Assembly (NCBI GenBank): GCA_947396885.1 | Contig: OX377206.1 | Location: 9,540,778 to 9,604,777, forward strand | Length of the DNA: 64,000 bases | From: Heligmosomoides polygyrus polygyrus | Taxonomy: Eukaryota > Nematoda > Chromadorea > Rhabditida > Heligmosomidae | Direction of reading: 5' to 3' | Shown here: positions 55,782-64,000 of the stretch, in pieces | Layout: each line of letters starts with the position of its first letter | Position numbering within the stretch: position 1 is the stretch's first letter | Program-made: the position numbers and the translations under genes | Notes under the pieces: generated by a model | Databases searched by the model: none | Told to the model about the DNA's origin: nothing | Seen by the model: the letters and a program-made list of their open reading frames with translations, nothing else

Positions 55782-56002
55782 TAATAAACAATTAATCGGC
55801 AACTAAACCAACAATATTCAAGTGAGCCTCTCCGCTAACATTACAGCTAGTAATCACCTGTAGGACAGCATGACTGAAAAGCAGATGAATATTTTTAGAG
55901 CAATTGCTTCAGTTACAAAGACAACTTAAATCAACATGGGCTATAGGTAGTGGTAATCAAGAGAGCTTGCGCTTGAGCTAGATAAAGTTTTAAAACGGAA
56001 AA

Positions 56003-56186
56003 CCGCGTGTGGCGCAGTTGGAGGAGGCGCCGGCCGTGCACCCGATACCAGGTTACTGGTTCGGATTTCCCGCCCAGGCCAATCAAGCCTTCCATCCCTC
56101 CGGAGTCGGTGAATTGGCGCGTAGAATGCGTGCCACATCCAAAAAGGGATTGAGTAGCGCCGTCCTTTATCTTTCATCCTTTATCT
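56003..56186 (+). mobile_element. SINE-A copy with large internal deletion
   Basis: The head and box B are normal up to GAGTCGGTGAATTGG. The next base joins directly to CGCGTAGAATGCGTGCC in the tail, so about 115 bp of body is missing. The tail is TCCTTTATCTTTCATCC. Confidence 0.88.
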
Positions 56187-57772
56187 AATGAAAAACCATG
56201 AATTGGAAGTTTTGAAAAGGGACTCGAATGAGAAACTGTTTGCGCTATCGCAGAAGAACTATATCGCAGTTCTTAGTTCTTTCTTTTAAAAAACCTCCAG
56301 AGTATAAATCTCATCAAGTAGCACTCAAGAGCACACTCAAAAACGTGTAATAAGGGTTTACTGATTAAGAATGCCCAAGCTAAAACTGCTAGCGGTGGCT
56401 TTTTTCGCTAGATATGTGCCAAATGTTCTAGTCCTCACAATGCCCAAAGTCTTCAACCCTGGGAAAAGTTACGACCATTTAACATTAAAGACAGAAATCG
56501 TCGGAAGTTCGCCCCCCTATGTGCGTGCACATTCCATATTTCTTAATTAGTAGGAACGTCCTAGTAATTCAGAAATATGGAATGTGCACGTAGAGGAGCA
56601 GACGATGCCAGTCTAAACATAGCTCGTGCAAAGCTGCTCTGTGAATTGGTGAGAAATTGAACGATGAGGCTCGGAGACGTCAGACGGATGACGCCAGTCG
56701 GTGGCGTTCATCAGAATACCGCAGAGAATTGTCCGAGTGGAGCGGCGCTACGAAGCGAAGCAATTGCAGCAGCAACATCAAGTACATCCGCAATCGAATA
56801 CGCTAACACATACACGAGCCCACACACATCATCATCATCAACAACGAACAGAGGTGACACCGAGGGATAGCTCAGGCTCAAGATTGAGCTTGGGCTGAAG
56901 GAGGAGTTGGGAGAGGTCTTGGAACTTAGTATTTCTCAGTGCAGAAGAGGAGGAATCTCGCGTTCACATGCATTCGGTGTGCTGCAGTAACGAGTGGCCG
57001 CAGTTGATATCATGCGAGTAGCGATCAAAAACCCGTTTTCAGCCACAATACACCTCAGCTACAACGTTTTAATTTTCTTGGCAGCTATTCCCAACAGCAG
57101 AACGCAGCACGCAACGAAACTCGCTAATGGCATCTAGTATGGCATAGCAGGGGACATACAGAACTACTCTAGAAAGCGGGTTGCATAAAAATCGCTAGCG
57201 TTTTAATGATCATAATTTCTTACTTTTCATGAGTTCCTATTTCTCTTTTTTCTTTCATCTACGGCAATGCTCAAAGTAACGCTCACATTACAATCGAAAA
57301 TCGAGAAACTTAACGTGTGATTGTCGTCGGAAGCGCGCCATGCACTTCACAAATGCATCACATAGCTTACTAGAATAGTATGGTGAGGATAATGCTATTT
57401 CCATCGAGTTTTGCCATTGAAAACTGCGAGGTGCTTAGGTCAAACTTCACCAAATATTTTTATTCTGGTGTGTACGTCCTACACCTCCAAATGTTATTTT
57501 AAGCCACAATTTCCCTTGCTAGTGACTCTTTTCAAGACTATTGTTCAAAACCAGCATCAGTGAACTGATTTTTGACCTGAATGTTGAGCTATAAGGCCAG
57601 TTGTCTACTATTGAAGAAGCTTCGCGACTTCACTAATAAAATCAAGCAACGCCACGATCGGGTATTCTGACTACTTGTGGATTCTAGATCAATCTCAACT
57701 TCAATCCCGTGGCCGTATCTTCAATACATGTACGCAATGTACGATGGACGGGTGAATTTTCACCGAACTATA
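56187..57772. other. Unassigned stretch containing one hairpin
   Basis: Apart from the hairpin at 56524-56590, no repeat is recognised. Frames at 56664-56898 are Gln/His/Thr-rich (CAT and CAA codons) and unassigned. Confidence 0.35.
56524..56590. other. 67-nt near-perfect hairpin
   Basis: CGTGCACATTCCATATTTCT (56524-56543) pairs exactly with its complement at 56571-56590. The 27-nt middle also folds (AATTA and TAGGA pair with their complements), giving about 30 pairs and two mismatches with an ACG tip. It could be a precursor of a small RNA or a minimal palindromic element. No conservation can be judged here. Confidence 0.6.
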
Positions 57773-57916
57773 GGGTCTGTTCATACTTCGCGACGGGAGC
57801 GACGCGAGCTATTGATCGACCAGGCAGGTCATACGTATCGATTTTTGCTGGGTCATCGCTCGACAACGACCGATCAATCGCTCGCGTCGCTCCAGTCGCG
57901 AAGTATCAACAGGCCC
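57773..57916. mobile_element. MITE with CTGTTCATACTTCGCGACG ends
   Basis: The left end GGGTCTGTTCATACTTCGCG and the complement of the right end GGGCCTGTTGATACTTCGCG. The arms include GAGCGACGCGAGC and its complement, and further in, ATTGATCG-type complements. ATA flanks both ends. It is related to 33809-34075 by its ends. Confidence 0.82.
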
Positions 57917-58729
57917 ATAGTTTCCTAGTGTCAAATAATTTTGGAGACTGTATCACATAGGAAAAGTTTTTTTCTGAACGAGAATTACTATGGCGACTCA
58001 ATATTTAGGATCATCTTAAAGCAGCAGCTCTGGCTCAAAATTCTGCAAGTACTTTTATATAGTTTAGATTGTTGCTCAAAATTAAGGTTTCCCAGGGCAA
58101 ACGCAAGACCTCATTCATTTTTCTATTGCAAAGCGAAATGTAAAATGTAAATTACACTTACACTACTAATAAAATAGAAATTGCTCAACACGCGCGGAAC
58201 AATGGCGAGGCACAGTAACAAAATTCTTCCGCTTACCGCTCTCCTGCTCTTCGAAAATAAAAATTCGAAATTGAGCGTAGTTGAAAAAGTAACAATTTTT
58301 CAAACAGTGGCAGCAATCTTTAGAACTCGCCGCAGAACACGTAAAGACGGACAACAACCGATCTTTTAGAACAATTATTCTTCAGTGGTATGCGCCGAAT
58401 CGTAATCACTTAAGCAAACAGATCTCACTGAGCAAACCGCGGCAGAGGAAGTTTGTTCTTGGGATAATGATCACTTGAAAACGCCTCTGAAAAACGGCCG
58501 GCGAAGGGGATTTAGGCTTCAGCGTGGCTTGCTGCAATTAAGACTCTCCACTAAGCAAAGATCTTTTTAGAGAATCCTGACCTTACAAATAAAGCTAGTT
58601 TTAAGCTAGAGTAATACTAAGGGAGGAACGTTTCGGGTAGCCCTAGTTTTTTAGGCGACCGCAATTACTTGCCATTATGATTAGCAATTATTTCAGAGCT
58701 AAACTAAAACGTATACATGTCTGTTTTCG
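57917..58729. other. AT-rich unassigned stretch
   Basis: Nothing recognised. Confidence 0.35.
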
Positions 58730-58863
58730 CCCTGGTTTATAGCTGCGTCGCTCCGCGGCGCGGCACCATAGTCGAAATAGATATCGACCGGGCGGCGCGA
58801 AAAATCGATATCTATGGCGACCATCACGCCGCGCCGCGTGGCGGCGCAAGTATAAAGCAGGCC
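58730..58863. mobile_element. GC-rich hairpin MITE family A, copy 3 (inverted)
   Basis: CCCTGGTTTATAGCTGCGTC at the left and GGCGCAAGTATAAAGCAGGC at the right. The core is in the opposite orientation to copies 1 and 2 (CGCGAAAAATCGATATCTAT), which confirms that it is a dispersed family. Confidence 0.8.
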
Positions 58864-58973
58864 TTCCTCTCTTCTGCGCTTCTGTTTGATTATTCACATC
58901 TGGCTATCGGAACAATATCCATTTTTGCCAGAAAAACTAATATCAACACTAAACATACAGAAGATCTGTCTCA

Positions 58974-60145
58974 CCAGGATACTATCTCAACGGTAGGTCG
59001 GAACGGCGAAAGTGTTGTATATGGGCAGAACCGCCTCTCCCTGGGTATAACAAACTGCAGGTATCTCGACCCCAATACAACTCTGCGCAGAGTTAGGGGC
59101 GACGGAAGTCGGGTGACGGCGCCCTGTTGATTCACGTGCTCCACAGTTGACGGGCGCCCGCGGGATGAGGGCTCGTATCGCGAGTCGGCTCAGTGCACAG
59201 GTGGCGTAGTAGGGAAGAGCTCGAGCTCTTGAACGAGGGGTCGGGTGTTTGGATCCCGCGGACTGCGCTTGTTTTGCACTTTTGCAAACTCCATGTTTAT
59301 CATAAAGCTAATCCACCTAGGGGTATTATAGTGTGTTATAGAGCATGTTTACATATAACATATGCTTCAAACTACAGATTAGCTAAAATCTTCACTTCTG
59401 TGTGTCACTTATTTTAAGCCTATTTTGTGTGAAGCTGTAGTTATGTAACGATAGATATTTTGTGGCACTAGTTGAAGTTCTGACTCCACCGACAAGACTT
59501 CGGTCAAAAAAATTTTTCGCTGAAACTTTGTCTAGGGGGTTATATGTGCTGATCACGAATCTGACATCCGTTTTTTACGATTCTATCTCTACCTGCCGTC
59601 ACCGGCAGAAACTTTAAGAATGTAATCCTGTGCCTTCCTGTATCTATATTATCCAGCCGAATCGTGAAGAACGGATATCAGATTCGTGATCAGCCTAGAC
59701 AAAGTTTCAGCGAAATCGGTGACCCTGCCTGGACCACCCTTATCAACGGTATGAGTGGTATGTTATATGTAAACATGCTCTATAACACACTATAATACCC
59801 CTAGGTAGATTAGCTTTATGATAAACATGGAGTTTGCAAAAGTGCAAAACAAGCGCAGTCCGCGGGATCCAAATCCCCACCCCTCGTTCACGAGCCCGAG
59901 CTCTTCCCTACTACGCCACCTGTGCATTGCGCCGAGCCGCGATACGAGCCCTGATCCCGCGCGCCCGTCAACTGTGGGGCACGTGAATCAACAGGGCGCC
60001 AAAACGCGACTTTCGTCGCCCCTAACTCTGCGCAGAGTTGTGTTGGGGTCGAGATACCTGCATCCTGTTACTACCCAGAGAGAGGCGGTTCTGCCCATAT
60101 ACAGCATTTGCGCCGTTCCGACCTACCGTTGAGATAGTATCCTGG
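58974..60145. mobile_element. Large nested foldback element
   Basis: CCAGGATACTATCTCAACGG at the left and the complement of the right end CCAGGATACTATCTCAACGG. TCA flanks both sides (58971-58973 and 60146-60148). The outer arms (about 58974-59366 and 59757-60145) match closely. A second, shorter inverted repeat sits in the loop. Each arm contains a tRNA-like block, GTGGCGTAGTAGGGAAGAGC then GTTTGGATCCC on the left. The outermost ~140 bp is shared with 24682-25149. Confidence 0.9.
59510..59716. repeat. Inverted repeat nested in the foldback loop
   Basis: TTTTCGCTGAAACTTTGTCT to ATCACGAATCTGACATCCG at the left (to about 59583), and its complement at 59659-59716. The GATTCGTGATCAGC module also occurs in 28267-29621. 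Confidence 0.82.
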
Positions 60146-60148
60146 TCA

Positions 60149-60892
60149 GTTAGGCAATGATGTTCTATTTTCCTACCACTTTATTATTTTCGTTTTTATT
60201 TTTATAGTTGACAACAAATTAAACTTTTACCTGTATCTTTATCTACTATTATAAGACCTACAAATATGCTTTAAGTATTAGAGCATACGATATTTCAACA
60301 TATTATAGCTTCTTCAGCTTTTGATTATTTTTTTCTAATTATCAGTTTTAGAATACTAGATTACTACATCGTTTTGAGAAAGAATTTTCCCGTTGATGAA
60401 GATCACGGGAAGAAAGCGCTTTTTTTAATCTTTACAAGGTCTATTTTTGTTGAAGTTTTTTTGCGCAAAACTGATTTTGCACCATTTGCCTTAAAAAGTT
60501 TCCACATTCTTTGATATACAAACAAGGAGCGCAGAAATTAATAAATAAATGTGGCCTTACGAAAGCGTTAAGGTCGTTGAAATAAAAATCAAAAACGATA
60601 CTCAGACAAAATAGGCTGGTCCGGAGAAGTTTGAAATTCTTTAGTTCGGGTTTGTTTTATTCTGAATCACTAGATGACACACGTAAATAAATTAATAAAA
60701 ATTCGTATCGGTATATTTCAGTTCGGACGCACTTTCTGATATGACACGTGAGATGCGCAGATTGTTCTCGGATTTCAACAGGTTCAGCAACCAATATTAC
60801 TTTAATTCCAGAAGCGGTGAAATCCTCGAGGGCAGTTGCCACATAAGAGTAGAAAAGAGAAGTATGAGGGAAATTTTCAAACGATAATTCTT
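60149..60892. other. AT-rich unassigned stretch
   Basis: Nothing recognised. Confidence 0.35.
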
Positions 60893-61187
60893 CGGCGGGT
60901 GGAGCGCAGTCGGAGGAGGCGCCGGCTGTCGCCTGCACCCGATACCAGGTTCTTGGTTCGGATTTCTCGCCCAGGCCAACCAAGCCTTCCATCCCTCCGG
61001 GGTCGATGAATTGGTACCAAACTTGTCTGGGAAGGATAAAGCGCTGACTTGTACAACGGCTAGCCACCGCAAGTCATCGAATGGCCAAATACGCATTCAA
61101 CACGCCTCCGCGACATCGCGTAGAAGTAGAATGCGTGGGGCATCCCAAAGAGGATTGAATAACGCCGTCCTTTATCCTTTATCCTTT
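60893..61187 (+). mobile_element. SINE-A copy, full length
   Basis: GGTGGAGCGCAGTCGGAGGA head and CCTTTATCCTTTATCC tail. The flanks TAATTCTTCGG (left) and TAATTCTCCGG (right) are a probable target-site duplication with one change. Confidence 0.9.
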
Positions 61188-61779
61188 TAATTCTCCGGAA
61201 GTTTCGGAATAACGCAGCAAGTCATCCAGATAATGAAATCAAGAATTAAGCCCTCTTCCCTCTCATTTTCCTTCGGAATTAAACGAAATCAAGCAGAACG
61301 ACGTTGTCTCCTTTCCGGGACTCCAAACTCAATTTTTCCATCAGCATGGAAGTCGAGCACAGTGCCACATGTTCGCCAGACAGAGAGAATCAGGCTTGCA
61401 CTTCAAGACAGTTCGAAGTGGATATGATTTCAGTGCACTGAAATAAACTATAGAGCCAGAGAAGCCAGACGGAACGTTGAGGGAAGATGCCAAAAAGATA
61501 GAAGGATAAAAGAAGTAGGCCTTCACTACGATACAGAGTAGACGTGGATTGTTTGTGATATGCTCAGAGTGCAAAACAAATGAAAAGGCCGAGTTCATAG
61601 AAAAATGCAGTTGGAAATATATTTAAAAGGTTTGCCTCGCCACTGTCCTCAGGAAAAGTAGAATTTTATAGAAAAATTATAGTTCAAAAGTATGTAAAAA
61701 GACTAGCCTCACCACTACACTCAGACGAAGCGTTATGCTTTGTGCTATGCTCTACAGTGAAGAAGGAAATCGCATTTTG

Positions 61780-61834
61780 ATGCAATTTTTAAACCTTAGG
61801 TATATAAAAAATACCTAAGGTTTAAAAATTGCAT
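61780..61834. other. Perfect 24-bp stem hairpin
   Basis: ATGCAATTTTTAAACCTTAG plus GTAT, a 7-nt loop ATAAAAA, and the exact complement. It lies just before the R3 relic. It may be a recent palindrome or a small RNA precursor. Confidence 0.75.
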
Positions 61835-61964
61835 TGCAATTGGAATTGCAAAAAAAAGAAAAGTTTACAATCAGGAACTAGAAAAATGATAGGGATAAGA
61901 ATTGAGTTGAATGCAACAGCGAAGGAAGGAAAAGAAGAAAAGAGGAAAAGAAAAAAGACGTCTT

Positions 61965-62245
61965 TGGCACGTCTTCTGAGTCTCAGGCACGTCATGCGAC
62001 GTATTCCGCACGTTTTGCGAATCCCCTGGCCATAGAAGACGTCTGGGTATTTTCCTCTATTTTCCTGCAGCGTAATTTGATCAATATCGATTGATGGCGA
62101 TCGATACTTCAAAAACAAACTTCAGATTCGTGTTCAGCGACCTCGATTGCCCAGGGCTGAAGTTCTCAGGCAAGGAGAAGACGTCTGGGTATTTTTCGCT
62201 ATTTTCGTGTCGTAATTTTCCCTCCGATTTTCCCCCGAAAGAAAA
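61965..62245. repeat. Dispersed repeat R3, inverted copy
   Basis: Contains, in complement and reverse order, the blocks of 44935-45640: GGCACGTCTTCTGAGTC, AAGACGTCTGGGTATTTTCC, TGATCAATATCGATTGATGG, ATACTTCAAAAACAAACTTC, and GAGAAGACGTCTGGGTATTT with CGTGTCGTAATTTTCCC. Confidence 0.8.
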
Positions 62246-64000
62246 ATAAAAATTTGAAATAATAATAAATAAAAATAGCGAATGAACTAAAATAAATACC
62301 AGCGTACTAAAAAGCTCATACTAAGAGCAACATCACTGCTAACTATGGTAGCAGCGCATTTTTAAAAATGAAGATTTTGGAAGGAAGAATTTTAAAAGTG
62401 AGGCATTTGTGCTTAAATTTAAAGGACCCGATGTTCTTGATAATTTCTTTCAAATTGAACAATATATGGTCTACTTACACTATGCTGTAGAGCTTTGTTT
62501 GTTTATTTAAAAAAAGCATAGAAAACCAGAACGAGAACAGAAGTCTTGGTGTCTCTTTGAATAATTAAGAACTTTTAATTTTCTACTTCACTGATTCGAG
62601 CAAATGAAATCAAACGAATATAACAGGAGCAACGTCAGCAGAAGGACAACATCTGCATTTCGAATCTGCTTGAAATAAAAACAATTCTAAGTCAGATTAT
62701 CTCAATGCTGCCATTAACTTTGATAATATCTATTTTCCATATATAACTGACTCACGAATTAATAGAACCTTCATGCTAACGAGCGTTCAGACTCCACAAC
62801 TTTTAAAAATCATTTTTTTTTGTTGATATTCCGATTTTACGTCATTTTTCTCTTTGTTTTATCCTTACTGGTCAACATAAGCACTGTCATATAGCAGCGA
62901 GCTTTAGAGCTGGAAAAGCTTAGCTATGATGTTTCAAGAAGAGAAAGCTCATTTTCTGTGCACTGAGCTAATGGAAATTTCTTCTGACTACGTCTTCGGA
63001 GGAGACTGCCGGTGGCTAGGCGAGGGTATGGTGTTCTAGAACATTCCACAAATTTACTGGTAAATTTACAGCGGCGGCAGAGAGCAGAGTGTAAGCTTCA
63101 CAGGTCGTAAAAAGTGTTTGTTCGTGAAGCATTTGTGTCAAACCCATTAAAACCAACGTTTACGCTTCATCAGCAGATGTTTCACTGACCGACCTCTCGG
63201 CAAGTGCATTTTCGACACTAATTTAATAAAAAAGGAAATAATGGTGAATAATAAATACAAATATCAGCGATCGTACAGCTATATGATTCAAAGTCACTCT
63301 TCCGCGGTACGGTTCAGAGAGGTCTTTGCGGTCCCTTCAATTCACTCGTACACAGAAGACATTAGGCCCAACTTTAGGCTACCCTAGGCCTAGTGAAGTG
63401 CCTAACCTGCCTAGAATTGTCCTCTCGTTCAGCAAGAACGTGAAAATTTCGGAATTTTTCAGAGATGCGACCGAGAGCGCGGGCAAAAGCGCCAGCCGGG
63501 TTGGCAGGCGCTTCGTCTACGGAAGTGCTGAGGGATAAACGGTAACGATGAGTGATCGAGTGTGAAACGGTGAAATTTACATATGGCTGGAGGCTTGGTG
63601 GCTTGCATCGATCGGGTGGCTTCGCACGGCTCTTCGAACCACACACACTCTGCACGGGCGCTGACCGCTGCTGCCCCGACCACCCCCCCCCCCCACCCCA
63701 CCCGCTCACCCGACTCGGCTCGCCGTTGCCTTTGTGGTGGTGAACGAGCGAAGCGGACCACTAGTCCGTCGGAGACGGCTGAAATTGGCACCCGACGGAA
63801 GCCGCGAGCCGACGGGAACCCACTTCAGCGCCGAACGTGGCCTCGGAGTACTGAAAACGCGGCTGGAACTCGTTTTCCTACACGTTTCCCACGTGGTCGT
63901 TGGAGGAAGCTCACTGAGTTGCAAGCACAAGAATATATGGCACTGACGGTTTTTATCGCAAAACAATGGAACTATCAAAATCGAGCCTCGATGAACATCG
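62246..64000. other. Unassigned right end of window
   Basis: AT-rich up to about 63300, then GC-richer to 63960 with a C tract near 63685. Overlapping frames on both strands at 63374-63978 are low-complexity (Arg/Ser/Pro) and not recognised. A host promoter or exon could lie here, but nothing in the sequence settles it. Confidence 0.25.

Noticed and set aside
63374..63978. Overlapping frames near the right end as a host gene
   Set aside because: The frames are open on both strands, low in complexity, and match nothing I recognise.

Overview
The window looks like repeat-dominated, AT-rich intergenic or intronic DNA from a eukaryote. It shows no operons, no bacterial signals and no convincing host gene. 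The clues to the host are several decayed mariner (DD34D) transposons, an RTE-type retrotransposon remnant, and a very abundant tRNA-derived SINE. Together these suggest a nematode, possibly a strongylid or hookworm-like worm. The host is an inference, not something the sequence proves.

The dominant feature is one SINE family, called SINE-A here. It is about 295 bp, with a tRNA-like 5' head carrying pol III box A and box B motifs, a conserved body, and a tail of CCTTT/ATCC repeats. About 45 copies and fragments lie on both strands from 625 to 61187. Eight copies have perfect 9-12 bp target-site duplications (TSDs), for example ACTGATAATACA around 32076-32370. A diverged tandem variant sits at 40066-40760, and a run of old copies fills 42606-44850. 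Most long reading frames in the window are chance translations of this SINE.

The second theme is cut-and-paste DNA transposons. Mariner elements occur at 6042-7599, 11408-12680, 17547-18458, 45905-46798, 52718-53977 and 54736-55781. All carry terminal inverted repeats (TIRs) and nearly all have TA flanks. Every recognisable transposase is broken by nonsense, frameshift, catalytic-site change or deletion. Two of these elements (45905-46798 and 54736-55781) have become near-perfect palindromes with arms of 420-470 bp. Smaller hairpin-forming (MITE-like) families are also present: a GC-rich set with a TTTATACTT-like end, a hAT-like set with an 8-bp TSD, and a set carrying paired CCAAT motifs.

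The third theme is long inverted repeats. Eight large foldbacks (18590-18747, 24682-25149, 28267-29621, 33809-34075, 45905-46798, 49306-49965, 54736-55781, 58974-60145) cover about 6 kb. Several are nested inside one another or inside SINEs. If transcribed they would give long double-stranded RNA, and this is the most unusual property of the window.

Nested insertions give a relative history. SINE-A inserted into an older mariner (7203-7489 within 6042-7599). A different mariner inserted into a SINE-A copy (17547-18458). A foldback sits inside another SINE-A copy (24682-25149). SINE and DNA-transposon activity therefore overlapped in time. The stretches between repeats are AT-rich with no recognised genes. 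A few GC-richer, weakly coding-like patches (22350-22919, 27564-27960, 38300-38590, 48008-48400) are flagged at low confidence.
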